A DNA stretch of 64,000 bases. Origin: CAZYXZ01 sp964651395 (lineage in GTDB: Bacteria; Actinomycetota; Actinomycetes; BP-191). A program made the translations under genes and the position numbers. The DNA lies in contig CAZYXZ010000003.1 of assembly GCA_964651395.1 (NCBI GenBank), positions 55,838 to 119,837 of the forward strand. Reading direction: 5' to 3'. Each line of letters begins with the position of its first letter. Within the stretch, counting starts at the first letter, position 1. Below the pieces are notes generated by a model. The model was not told the DNA's origin. It was given only the letters and a program-made list of their open reading frames with translations, and did no database searches. This document shows, piece by piece, positions 27,478 to 37,500 of the stretch.

Positions 27478-29480
27478 GGCTCTCCGACGGGCGGCAGGTC
27501 CCAGGGGTCAAGTGCGGTCGGTGGCGCCGCGCCTACCCCCACGGGCTCCATGGTCGGCGTGTGCCGGCGGGTGTTGCTCAGCGCAATGTCTCGGAGCGCA
27601 TCGCTGACGAGTGCTACCGCCCCGCGGTACCACTCCTTCGGCAACCGGCTGGCGTCCAGCAGCGCATCACGAACCAGTTGAGCTCTGACGTCGTTCAGCG
27701 GCGCCAGCGGCATGCCGTTGTTGCGGTTGGGCACCATGAGCTTGCGACCGTCCATGTCGGTCACCCAGATGCACTCCAAACGCGTGGGGTCGAAGCGCAC
27801 CGACAGCGGCCTGGGCTTGAAGTGGTCGTCGCCTTGCGAGTGCCGCTTCAGGTCTTGGATCTCGTCGCAGTCGAAGTCCTCGCCGAGGACACGGATGCCC
27901 TCATCGTTCGCCACACGCTTGCTGGCAGTAAGCAGGTTGAGCGCGGCAAGTGGGTCTTCGTCAATGGGGATCTCGCCGGCCGTCTCGAGCTCGATCCAGA
28001 ACTTCTCTCGCGGTGTCATCTTGAGCGTCTTGTGCCAGGTGTTGTGGTAGATCTCCTCGATGTAGAACATGAATGCCGCCTCGAGGGTGTGGATGTCGAC
28101 AGGCGCGAGTTGCTTGCCGCGTCCGCGGTGTTCGGCACGGCGCCCCTTGGACCCAGGCCACGACTGGATGACGCTGCTGAGTCGGCGGAATAGCGCTTCG
28201 ACGATGGCCTTGGCCCACCCGGTGCCGGGTGGAGCGATGTCGATGCTGGAGCCGGCTCGCAAGAGCTGCGCAAGGGCGCGTAGGCCGACCATCTGCAGGC
28301 CGTTGTCCGTGCCAGTTCGCGAGATTGCGCGCTCGCGTTCCCCAACCTGTTCCAGCACTTCCTCCGTCACCAAGACTAAGGGCGGGACGCACGGCGCTGT
28401 CGCCTCCTCGGTCGGCCACAGGGAGCCCCCTCGTCGCATGTTGAACACGAGCAGGCATACGTCTTCGGCGGAGTACGCCTTCGGTACGACGCGCAACGCG
28501 AGGACGACCCGTGTGCAGACGTCGATGGCGAGCAGCAGGGCCGCATTGATCAGCTTGCCGTACTGGTCCAGGACGAAGGCGTTGATGTCCCAGGCGTCAA
28601 TCTGTACCTGCTCGAAGGGGGCCGCTGCATGGAATCGGTCCTGTGGGCCCCGCTTGCGATCCGCCTTGGACTGCCGGCTCGCGGCAGCCGCGTTGACACG
28701 CTTGCCGCGCAGCATCTCGCGCGTGACAAGGTCGAGCAGGCGACGGGAGTAGTGGACCGGGTCCAGGTCGGTTTCTTCGCGCAGGTAGCGTCGGAAGTTC
28801 TCGTAGTGGACCGCGATGTCCTGGGTGTTCGCCGACGCGACACCCTCGGCCCATGCCCGTCCGGCAGCAACGAGCCGTGGGTCCTTGCCATGGAGGGGAC
28901 CGAAGACGCGCTTCAGCTGCGTCTTGGTGAGAACGGCAGTGATGCTGCCGCCGCTTTTCTTTAGGGCGGCAATGCGCTCGTAGAGCGCCTTCGGGCGCAC
29001 GTCGGTGTGGCCCTTTCGGCGCAACTGAACACTGAGTGCCTCGTAGGCCTCCTTGCGGCGCCTCTTCCCCTTCTCGGGCTGCCTCGCGCCAGGGTCGACG
29101 TCGTCCGGGTGCAATGGCTGTTCCGCGGCGATGTCGCCGTGCGGATCGCCGGTGATGAATTTGGTGAGTTCCTCGCGGAGGCCCTTTGCCATCTTCTGTT
29201 CGTGGTCCGTCAACCTGTCGAGGATCTCGTCTTCGAAGATGCGGGGACGGTTCTCCTCAGCATCTGATGGCCCCAGCGGTCCTAGTGCCTCCTCCGCAAA
29301 GTCGGCCAGGCTGAGGATGAATTCGTCACCGTGTGGATCGGTGCATACCGCGCCGACCGAGAAGGCTGTTAGCAGTTCTTTGGGCTGGCGCTCGAATCGC
29401 TTGAACGTCCAAATGCCCCCGACGCCGTGCCAAGTGTGCTCGCGCATGACCATGTAGTGGGGCAGTCGGCGGGTGCTCAC
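27474..29480 (-). CDS. tniA: TniA/TnsB-type DDE transposase
   Basis: The 668-residue protein has N-terminal helix-turn-helix regions (residues about 145-235). A retroviral-integrase-like catalytic core follows: QIDAWDIN (Asp near 295), GTDNG (Asp 392) and AIVEALFRRL (Glu 428, about 35 residues after Asp392). The DD35E spacing and large size fit TnsB/TniA. It binds the end repeats and joins 3' ends to target DNA. A C-terminal beta-barrel and tail follow (LECIWVTDMDGRKLMVP). It overlaps its neighbours by 4 bp on both sides. Confidence 0.93.
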   Translation of the reverse strand: MSTRRLPHYMVMREHTWHGVGGIWTFKRFERQPKELLTAFSVGAVCTDPHGDEFILSLADFAEEALGPLGPSDAEENRPRIFEDEILDRLTDHEQKMAKGLREELTKFITGDPHGDIAAEQPLHPDDVDPGARQPEKGKRRRKEAYEALSVQLRRKGHTDVRPKALYERIAALKKSGGSITAVLTKTQLKRVFGPLHGKDPRLVAAGRAWAEGVASANTQDIAVHYENFRRYLREETDLDPVHYSRRLLDLVTREMLRGKRVNAAAASRQSKADRKRGPQDRFHAAAPFEQVQIDAWDINAFVLDQYGKLINAALLLAIDVCTRVVLALRVVPKAYSAEDVCLLVFNMRRGGSLWPTEEATAPCVPPLVLVTEEVLEQVGERERAISRTGTDNGLQMVGLRALAQLLRAGSSIDIAPPGTGWAKAIVEALFRRLSSVIQSWPGSKGRRAEHRGRGKQLAPVDIHTLEAAFMFYIEEIYHNTWHKTLKMTPREKFWIELETAGEIPIDEDPLAALNLLTASKRVANDEGIRVLGEDFDCDEIQDLKRHSQGDDHFKPRPLSVRFDPTRLECIWVTDMDGRKLMVPNRNNGMPLAPLNDVRAQLVRDALLDASRLPKEWYRGAVALVSDALRDIALSNTRRHTPTMEPVGVGAAPPTALDPWDLPPVGEP

Positions 29481-30538
29481 GACGTTCGCCCGAACACAGC
29501 CCTACCTACGCCGGCGTTCAACCGCGCCCGCAGCCCCTGACCCTCTGAGACGCGGCGAGTCATGTCCACCAGATCCGCGATTTCTGGTCGCGTCATGATG
29601 TCCGGCCGTTGCTCGAAGGCAGGCTCCCTCGTGATCCAGGTGGGGCCGATGATCGGCGGGCCGAGCGGAAGGTGCAGACGGCCGTTCTGAATCAGGTGCT
29701 CGGTCGCGTGGAGCGGAGCGACAGGCCCTCTGAAGGTGGTGCGGATTCGCTGCATCGAGCACCCGTTCGCCGGCAGCCACTCCTCGATCCGTTCGGCGAG
29801 GGCGACATAGCGCCTGGGGGGATCCGCCCACTGGTCGAGGGCTCGCAGGTTGAAAGCACGCTGTGCCGTCATGGGGTGGCGGACCTCGTACGTCCAGCCC
29901 ACGGACTCTGCGAAGCGTGCCGTCAGCTCCCACTGCAGCAGCACGTCGAGCGGCGGCCGCTCGTAACTGGTGACGTCGAGCAGAACCCTCTCGCCGGCGT
30001 CGGTGAACACCAGCAGATCCGGGTCGTGCCGCAGGTCCAGGCTGCCGTGCCGCCAAGACAGCCGGACCATCTGGGTCACGAGTGCTCGGTCGGGCCTGCC
30101 GCGGAGCGCATCCCACATGTGCTCGAGCTCGTTCTGGCTCGCGCCGGCGACATGGAACGGCACCCGCCGCTTGATCAACTGGAACCTGATCTGATTCGTG
30201 CGGCCCTTGTAGTTCGCGGCTCGGCGGACCTCAGCCAACCGAAGTGGATCGATGGCCGCGAACTCCGAGGGAGTGAGCCGCGTCTGCTTGCCTTCGTGCT
30301 GGTCCGTGGCGTCGAGCAGTGCCAGACAGGAGCAGCTTTCGGCCAGCGAGTCCAGCGTCGCGTCATCGACCAGAGCGTCGAAAACGGCCCGCACACGCTC
30401 ATCCCGCCCGATCTGCAGGCGGGGGATGTCGTCGACGACGTAGACGCTGCGGGTGCGGCGTCGCTGCGGCCGCGGCTGCCTGCGCGTGGTCGCTGACTCC
30501 GTCACGCGGGAGAGCAGGACGCGCACAGGCACCGACAT
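29477..30538 (-). CDS. TnsA-like endonuclease subunit, possibly altered active site
   Basis: The 353-residue protein contains a TnsA_N-like nuclease core: NELEHMW (Glu near 139), then HDPDLLVF (Asp near 174) and LLDVTSYERPP. In Tn7 TnsA the last motif supplies the catalytic Lys; here Thr190 stands at the expected position. The residues after it (FAESVGWTYEV) match the family. TnsA cleaves the 5' ends so that transposition is cut-and-paste. It leads the five-gene operon, and its stop overlaps the tniA start by 4 bp. The N-terminal 100 residues are not recognised. Confidence 0.8.
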   Translation of the reverse strand: MSVPVRVLLSRVTESATTRRQPRPQRRRTRSVYVVDDIPRLQIGRDERVRAVFDALVDDATLDSLAESCSCLALLDATDQHEGKQTRLTPSEFAAIDPLRLAEVRRAANYKGRTNQIRFQLIKRRVPFHVAGASQNELEHMWDALRGRPDRALVTQMVRLSWRHGSLDLRHDPDLLVFTDAGERVLLDVTSYERPPLDVLLQWELTARFAESVGWTYEVRHPMTAQRAFNLRALDQWADPPRRYVALAERIEEWLPANGCSMQRIRTTFRGPVAPLHATEHLIQNGRLHLPLGPPIIGPTWITREPAFEQRPDIMTRPEIADLVDMTRRVSEGQGLRARLNAGVGRAVFGRTS

Positions 30539-31212
30539 GGCGCGTCGGGCGGCTCGCTTCCTATGGGTTCGAGCGTCCAGGCGTCCAGGACAACTGCCGC
30601 GGGGACCCTGCAGGGCTCGACGTCGGGCGCTCCTGGACGATCACTGCGCTGGTGGCCCGGCGTTGCTCTCTCGGCGCAGTCTGTGGACAAGGATGCGGGC
30701 GATGGCAGACTTCGCATAGCGGTACTCCCAGGACTCGGCTTGCTGGCTGACGTTTGAGGGGCGACCGCGAGTAGGGCCCGCGACGGCGGCAACTGTCGCG
30801 GGCCTTACGCATTGCTCTCGGCACATGTGGGCCGTCCTCGAACGAACTCGGCGCGCTGGCTGACTCAAGGCTTCAGCAACACGCCCCGTGGCGACGGCAA
30901 CCGCCCACGGTGACGTTGACAGCCCACAGAACTCGGCCATCACGCTGCCACCAGACCTCTTGGCGCGGGAGCGTATTGCCGTCCGCCTCATTACGCCAGT
31001 CCAACGTGGCCGATTTTTGCAACGCCAGGTGCGTCTCACGTCTCCGGAATTGTGCCTACAGTCCGGGAAGTGCTGCTGGGTGACAGCACATCTGTGCCGA
31101 ATTTCGCGCGCATTTAGCGGTGCGCATGGACTGATATCGCTTTCTTGCCAAGGGATCTGACACGTAGCCTGGCAACTGCTTCCGGTGACCTGTCAACGCT
31201 AGACTCGCCGCC
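30539..31212. other. Non-coding interval upstream of the tnsA-like gene
   Basis: No frame of about 670 bp or less here looks coding. The interval must contain the transposition-operon promoter on the minus strand. It holds a strong hairpin (30775-30804) and three A/T-rich motifs resembling the terminal sites: GCCGATTTTTGC (31009), GGAATTGTGCCTACA (31046) and GCCGAATTTCGC (31096). The second resembles the right-end site GGAATTGCCACCTACA at 44870. They could be TnsB operators or a relic transposon end. Confidence 0.5.
30775..30804. terminator. Perfect 10-bp stem hairpin in the tns leader region
   Basis: GGCCCGCGAC (30775-30784) pairs perfectly with GTCGCGGGCC (30795-30804) across a 10-base loop, followed by TT on the plus strand. 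It lies 237 bp upstream of the tnsA start. It could stop plus-strand transcripts or act as an attenuator in the operon leader. Confidence 0.5.
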
Positions 31213-31539
31213 ATGGGGCGCCAACGACCGCACGCAGCCGTCCCGCCGTGGGCGACCAGGGTGATCGGCGGAACCACGTTCTTGGCTCGACCATGCGCCA
31301 ATCCGGGTTGCCGGCGACCAGTCTTTTGGGACGGCGGACGGGGTCGGCCGAGCGAGTACTGCTCCCCTCAGGGCAACCCGATCGGCAACTGTCGACTGGA
31401 ACGACTGCGCCGGCGACGCGAGGTAACCGCCCGCATCGCCCACGTTCGACGGCAACTGAGCGAGGCTCGAAGTGGGACTGACCGCGACGAACTCGAGTCC
31501 GGTCTGCGCCAGCTGGAGTGGTTGCGCGGTGCGCTGTAG
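31213..31539 (+). CDS. Small Cys-rich (zinc-finger-like) protein
   Basis: The 108-residue protein contains CANPGCRRP and a second cysteine pair in EYCSPQGNPIGNC, a layout typical of a treble-clef or zinc-ribbon finger. A charged coiled-coil-like helix (RLRRRREVTARIAHVRRQLSEARS) follows. TAGACT lies 8 bp before the ATG and no Shine-Dalgarno is visible, so the mRNA may be leaderless. It precedes hsdM by 172 bp on the same strand. No family name is assigned; it may be a regulator. Confidence 0.5.
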   Translation: MGRQRPHAAVPPWATRVIGGTTFLARPCANPGCRRPVFWDGGRGRPSEYCSPQGNPIGNCRLERLRRRREVTARIAHVRRQLSEARSGTDRDELESGLRQLEWLRGAL

Positions 31540-31711
31540 CCGCAGAAGGCGGCCGCGCAGTCGTGAGAGCCGGTTCGGTAAGTCCAGGTGCGGAGGCGAC
31601 TGCTGAGACCAGGCTCGCGCGGGCTGTCCGAGCGGCACCAGTACGGGCCACTCGTCCTTTCCGCAGAGCGGGCAGACTCCACTAGTACCCGCGACGACCA
31701 GGGGCCGCTCG

Positions 31712-33274
31712 ATGACCAAGCACAAGACCCGCGAAACGGTGGACATCTACAACATCGCCGATCGCCTATGGGCGACCGCCGACGAGCTACGCGCCAACTC
31801 CCACCTGAAGGCCGCCGAGTACTCCGTGCCGGTTCTCGGCCTGATCTTTCTCAAGTTCGCCGACAGCAGGTTCGCCCAGGCCGAAGCCGAGTTGGCAGGG
31901 AGCAGCACCGGTCGTCGCGAGATCGGCAAGGCCAACTACCAAGCCAAGAGCGTCCTCTACCTGCCTGATGGGGCCCGGTTCGCCAACCTGCTCAACCTCA
32001 AAGAGGGCGACAACCTCGGCAAGGCGATCAACGACGCCATGTCGGCCATCGAGGCGGAGAACCCGTCGCTGAAAGGCGTCTTGCCACGGACCTACCAAGC
32101 GCTGACCAACGACACATTGGTAAGCCTGCTTCGCTCCGTGAACTCCATCCTCGGCGACATCGAAGGCGACGCCTTCGGCAAGGTCTACGAGTACTTCCTC
32201 GGCAAGTTCGCAGTGGTCGAAGGTTCAAAGGGAGGCGAGTACTTCACGCCTACCCCGATCGTTCGCCTGATCGTCGAGATCATCGAACCGTTCAACGGCA
32301 AGATCCTCGACCCAGCATGTGGGTCAGGCGGCATGTTCGTTCAGAGCGCCCGCTTCGTGGAGGAACACCGCAACGGCAAGTCCGGTCGGCTCTCGATCTA
32401 CGGCCAGGAGCGAGTGAACGAGACCATCCGGCTGTGCAAGATGAACCTCGCCGTGCATGGGCTTGAAGGCCAAGTGCGCCAGGCCAACACTTACTACGAC
32501 GATCCCTTCAAGTCTGTTGGTCAGTTCGACTACGTGATGGCTAACCCGCCCTTCAACGTCAACAAGATCGACAAGACCAAGCTTGAGGGCGACAAGCGAT
32601 TCCGGCTCGGAGTGCCGAAGGCCGACAACGGCAACTACATCTGGATCCAGACCTTCTACTCGGCGCTGAACGAGAAGGGCCGCGCTGGGTTCGTCATGGC
32701 CAATTCAGCCGCTGATGCAGGCGGGAGCGAGTTGGCAATTCGCCAAAGGATGCTGGCGGAGAAGGCAGTGGATGTCGTTGTCTCGGTTGGACCGAACTTC
32801 TTCTACAGCGTGACGTTGCCGGTCACGCTGTGGTTCCTGGACCGGGGCAAGGCCACCGACGAGCGCGCGGAGAAAGTGCTGTTCATTGACGCGCGCAGAG
32901 TCTTCCGCCAGATCGATCGTGCGCATCGCGACTGGACCCCCGACCAGATTGAGTTCTTGGCAAACATCGCCCGCATGTACCGAGGCGAGGAGCCAGAGTT
33001 GGTCCACGGATCAGCCTTGCTGTCTTCAGCGTTTCCGGACGGGAAGTACACCGACGTTCCGGGGCTTTGCGCAGTTGCGACCATTGAGCAGATCCAAGAG
33101 CAGGGTTGGAGCCTCAATCCCGGCCGCTATGTAGGCGTCGCAGAGGCGAAGCACGACGGAGTCGACTTCAAGACACGCTTGGCTGAGCTGACCAAAGAGT
33201 TGGACGAGCTGACCACCGAAGCTGCACAGCTCCAGTCAAGGATCGCAGCCAACGCCGCAGAGCTGCTGCGTTGA
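31712..33274 (+). CDS. hsdM: Type I restriction-modification DNA methyltransferase (HsdM)
   Basis: The 520-residue protein has an N-terminal HsdM_N helical domain, the SAM motif ILDPACGSGGMF (DPACGSGG at residues 200-207) and the catalytic NPPF (278-281), identifying an N6-adenine methyltransferase. A C-terminal coiled coil (LAELTKELDELTTEAAQLQ) is expected to contact HsdS. It forms the modification unit with HsdS and the restriction enzyme with HsdR. The stop overlaps the TTG start of hsdS (TTGA). It is the first gene of a complete hsdM-hsdS-hsdR operon in the transposon. Confidence 0.95.
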   Translation: MTKHKTRETVDIYNIADRLWATADELRANSHLKAAEYSVPVLGLIFLKFADSRFAQAEAELAGSSTGRREIGKANYQAKSVLYLPDGARFANLLNLKEGDNLGKAINDAMSAIEAENPSLKGVLPRTYQALTNDTLVSLLRSVNSILGDIEGDAFGKVYEYFLGKFAVVEGSKGGEYFTPTPIVRLIVEIIEPFNGKILDPACGSGGMFVQSARFVEEHRNGKSGRLSIYGQERVNETIRLCKMNLAVHGLEGQVRQANTYYDDPFKSVGQFDYVMANPPFNVNKIDKTKLEGDKRFRLGVPKADNGNYIWIQTFYSALNEKGRAGFVMANSAADAGGSELAIRQRMLAEKAVDVVVSVGPNFFYSVTLPVTLWFLDRGKATDERAEKVLFIDARRVFRQIDRAHRDWTPDQIEFLANIARMYRGEEPELVHGSALLSSAFPDGKYTDVPGLCAVATIEQIQEQGWSLNPGRYVGVAEAKHDGVDFKTRLAELTKELDELTTEAAQLQSRIAANAAELLR

Positions 33275-34506
33275 ACACGTCGTGGCCGGCGGTCCGACTC
33301 GCCAACGTGTGCGATCGGATCACGGTGGGTTGGGTTGGCCCGATGGTCGACCAGTATGTGGACGCCGGAGTTCCCTTCCTGCGGTCGCAAAACATCACGC
33401 CGTTCCGCATTGCCACAGAGAACATCAAGTTCATCACGCCGGAATTCCACGAGCGCATCCGCAAGTCAGCGCTTCGCCCCGGAGACGTCGCAGTTGTCCG
33501 CACGGGTTACCCCGGCACAGCCGCGGTAGTGCCTGCGTCACTAGGCGAGGCCAACTGCGCCGACCTCGTCGTGATCACCCCTGGCCCGCAGCTCGACTCG
33601 CGGTTCCTCGCAGCAATCTTCAACTCGTCCTGGGGGGTTGCCTCTGTCGGAGGCAATCTCGTTGGCTCTGCTCAGCAGCACTTCAATGTCGGGGCAGCCA
33701 AACACATGGAAGTGCGACTTCCCCCGATAACGATCCAGCAGAAGATCGCTGGTGTCCTCACGGCCTACGACGCCCTCATCGACAACAACATGCGTCGGAT
33801 CAAGCTCTTCGAGGAGTTGGCGCAGCGCATCTACCGTGAATGGTTCGTTGAGTTTCGCTATCCCGAGCACCGAACGGTTCCGCTCGTCGACACGGAACTT
33901 GGCTGTGCGCCGCAAGGCTGGTCGGTAGAGCCATTGTTCGCAGTAGCTGACGTTGCCTTCGGGTTTGCATTCAAGTCCACGGGATTCAACGAAGAGCACG
34001 GAACGCCGGTGGTGCGAATCCGTGACATCCCTAATGGAGAGAGCCGGACGCTAACCACGGAGGACCCCGGTGATCAATATCGCATCAGGGACGGCGACAT
34101 CCTCATCGGCATGGACGGCGACTTCCACATGGGCCGATGGTCAGCTGGTGAGGCGTGGCTCAACCAGCGGGTCACACGCGTTCGGCCAGCGACTCCGGGC
34201 CTCTCGACGTACTCCCTCTACATGGCCCTCGAGGATCCCATCGCAAGGTGGAACGAAGCAATCGTGGGAACGACGGTTGCTCACTTGGGCAAGCGCCACC
34301 TCGAGAGAATCAGCATCCTGATCCCGCCTGCACCGTTGCGAGAGGCAACGTCACGCCTGCTTGATCCCATCCTTTCCATGGAGATCACTCTTCGGAAAGC
34401 CAACCGCCAACTCCGAGCCAGCCGCGATCTCTTGCTGCCGCGCCTGATCGCAGGTGACCTCGAATTGGCAAAGCTCACTATCGACGTCGACACGGATGCC
34501 TCGTGA
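33271..34506 (+). CDS. hsdS: Type I restriction-modification specificity subunit (HsdS)
   Basis: The 411-residue protein begins with TTG, whose TTGA overlaps the hsdM stop. It contains two target-recognition domains. Each is followed by a conserved helix: QQKIAGVLTAYDALIDNNMRRIKLFEEL after the first, and EATSRLLDPILSMEITLRKANRQLRASRDLLLPRLIAGDL after the second. The start motif WPAVRLANVC is typical. It sets the bipartite DNA sequence recognised by the system, which cannot be read from the protein by eye. Confidence 0.93.
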   Translation: MNTSWPAVRLANVCDRITVGWVGPMVDQYVDAGVPFLRSQNITPFRIATENIKFITPEFHERIRKSALRPGDVAVVRTGYPGTAAVVPASLGEANCADLVVITPGPQLDSRFLAAIFNSSWGVASVGGNLVGSAQQHFNVGAAKHMEVRLPPITIQQKIAGVLTAYDALIDNNMRRIKLFEELAQRIYREWFVEFRYPEHRTVPLVDTELGCAPQGWSVEPLFAVADVAFGFAFKSTGFNEEHGTPVVRIRDIPNGESRTLTTEDPGDQYRIRDGDILIGMDGDFHMGRWSAGEAWLNQRVTRVRPATPGLSTYSLYMALEDPIARWNEAIVGTTVAHLGKRHLERISILIPPAPLREATSRLLDPILSMEITLRKANRQLRASRDLLLPRLIAGDLELAKLTIDVDTDAS

Positions 34507-37500
34507 CTCCGTCAGGGCGGTACACCGAGGACCAACTCGTGGAGCAACCCGCCATCCAGCTGTTCGAGTCGCTGGGTTGGGAGGCGGTTAACGCGTACCA
34601 CGAGACGCTTGGGCCGAACGGCACGTTAGGGAGGGACAACAAGTCTGAAGTCTTTCTGACGCGGCGCCTCCGCGCGGCGATAGAGCGATTGAACCCAATG
34701 GCGCCGAGCGAGGCCGTGGAGCAGGCCGTCGCGGAACTCACCAAGGCTCGCACGGTCATGCACTACGCGAGGGCCAATGCAGAGATCCATGGGTTGCTAC
34801 GTGACCGTGTTGAGGTCTCCGTCCGACAGCCAGACGGGACCACCTTGCCCGAGCGGCTCATCGTCATCGACTGGGACAACCCCGAGAACAACGACTTCCT
34901 GCTGGTCTCTCAGCTCTGGGTTCACTCGGACCTGTACCGCCGTCGAACGGATCTCGTCGGCTACGTCAACGGGATCCCGCTTGTTTTCATCGAGTTAAAG
35001 GCGTCGCATCGCAGCCTCAAGCACGCATACGACGACAACCTTCGCGACTACCGCGACGCCATCCCAGAGCTATTCACTCCGAACGGGTTCATCGTCCTGT
35101 CCAACGGAGCAGACACGAAGGTCGGATCGATCACCGCCGGCTGGGAGTTCTTCTCCGAGTGGAAGAAGATCGACTCCGAAGGTGAACAGGGCTCGGTCTC
35201 GCTCGAGACCGTCATCCGGGGCATGTGCACCAAGGATCGCCTGCTCGACATCGTGGAGAACTTCATCGCCTACCAGGACCTGCCCGGTGGCTTCGTCAAG
35301 ATCCTTGCCCGCAACCACCAGTACCTCGGCGTCAACAACGCCATGGCCCGCCTGGAGGAGCTCCGGCACGCAACGCCCGAGGAGCGCGGCAAACTCGGCG
35401 TCTTCTGGCACACCCAAGGCTCCGGCAAGACCATCTCGATGTTGTTCTTCTCGCAGAAGGTGCTACGCAAGCTCCCCGGCAACTGGTCGTTCGTCATCGT
35501 CACCGACCGCGACGACCTCGATGAGCAGGCCTATAAAGAGTTCTCCTACGCTGGGGCAATCGCCGAAAAGCACATGCGTGCAACGAGTTCCGAGCACCTT
35601 CGACAGCTGCTCGGCGAAGACCACCGCTACGTCTTCACGCTGATACACAAGTTCCGCACCGACAAGGGCGAGACACACCCGGTCATCTCAGACCGCGACG
35701 ACGTCATCGTGATCACGGACGAAGCTCATCGCACTCAGTACGACACCCTGGCGCTCAACATGCGCAATGCGCTTCCGAATGCGAGCTTCCTCGGGTTCAC
35801 CGGCACCCCGCTCATCGCGGGCGAGGAGCGGACGCGAGAGGTCTTCGGCGACTACGTCTCTGTCTACAACTTCGCCGCGTCCGCGGCTGACAAGGCGACC
35901 GTCCCGTTGTACTTCGAGAACCGCATTCCCCAAGTCGCGATCGAGAACCCAAACTTCGCAGACGACCTCATGGCCATCGTCGAGGAGGCGGATCTCGATG
36001 ACGACCAGGAGCGCAAGCTCGGCCGCCTCCTGGGCCAGCAATACGAGCTGATCACCCGGGATGACCGACTAGATGCCGTCGCTGGGGACATCGTCGACCA
36101 CTTCCTCGGCCGGGGTTTCCCCGGCAAGGCTCTCGTCGTTTCCATCGACAAGATCACCGCGGTACGAACCTACGAGAAAGTGCAACGGTTCTGGGCAGAA
36201 CGGTTGGAGCACAGCAAGCAGGCCATCGCGGGCGGAGGTCTCACGGAGGACGAACACGACCGGCTCGTCCGCGAGATCGTCTTCATGCGCAACACCGACA
36301 TGGCTGTGGTCATCTCGCAGTCGCAGAACGAGATCTCGGATATGGCGGCGCGGGGGCTCGATATCAAGCCTCACCGCAAGCGCATGGTGGAAGAAAGCCT
36401 GGAAGACAGGTTCAAGGACGCGCAGGACCCGCTGCGAATAGCGTTCGTCTGCTCCATGTGGACCACGGGTTTTGACGTGCCATCTCTGTCCACCGTGTAC
36501 CTGGACAAGCCGTTGCGCAACCACACGCTGATGCAGACGATCACACGCGCCAACCGGGTGTTCCCCGAGAAGAACAACGGACTGATCGTCGCCTACGTGG
36601 ATGTGTTCAGCAACCTTCAGAAGGCTCTCGCCATCTACGCGATCGGGGGTAAGCCCGGCGATGTTCCCGTCGAGGAGAAGGGAGCCCTGGTCGACGCGCT
36701 GAGCGAGGCTGTCGGCGATCTCCGCGCATTCTGCGCCGCACGGGAGGTCGACCTCGACGCACTTGCCGGCCTAACAGGCTTCGAGTTGGTCGCGGAAGGC
36801 AAGCGAACCGTCGAACTGTTGATGGTCGACGACGACGAGAAGATCGCATTCCTCTCTCGCACCGCCCTCGTTGACCGGCTCTACAAGGCCATCCTGCCGG
36901 ACACCCGCGCGAATCAGTTCAGCCGGCTTCGCGCAGTCTCCAAGTTCCTCGCCGACGGCATCGCTGCGTACACCGAGCGCCCGGACGTCGGCAGCGTCCT
37001 AGGGAGAATTCAGCAGCTCCTCGATGAGTCCGTCGCCGCTCAGGAGTACGTGATCCCACGGACCGACGCCGAGGCGTTGTTCGATCTCGGAGCTGTTGAC
37101 TGGACGGGCCTTCAAGACGCCTTCAAGCAAGGCCGGCCCCGCACGGCGGCGCAACGGCTTCGCACCCTGCTCGCCGCCAGGATCACCGCTCTCGTTCGGC
37201 TCAACCCATCACGAGTAGACCTCGTCGAACGCTTCGAGAAGCTGGTCGCCAACTACAACGCCGGCAGCATCAACACCGAGACGTTCTTCCAAGAGCTACT
37301 GAGCTTCAGCGCATCGCTTTCCACCGAAGAGGCACGGGCGTTGTCCGAGAACCTCAACGAAGAGCAGCTCGCCATCTTCGACCTGCTCATGCGCCCAGCA
37401 CCCGACCTATCTGACGAGGAGCACGCGCAAGTGAAGCGCGTCGCCGAGGAACTGCTTGCAGTCCTGAAGCGCGACAAGATCGTGCTCGACTGGCGCAAGG

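Noticed and set aside
30402..30830. Small open frames upstream of the tnsA-like gene
   Set aside because: All overlap the hairpin or the tnsA start, lack ribosome sites and have no protein-like composition.
31150..31290. Boundary of two tandem Tn7-like elements, one ending near 31186 at CTGTCA and another starting there
   Set aside because: To the right of 31186 I find no array of inward CAGGCGAATT motifs that a second left end would need. A single element with internal motifs explains the data better.
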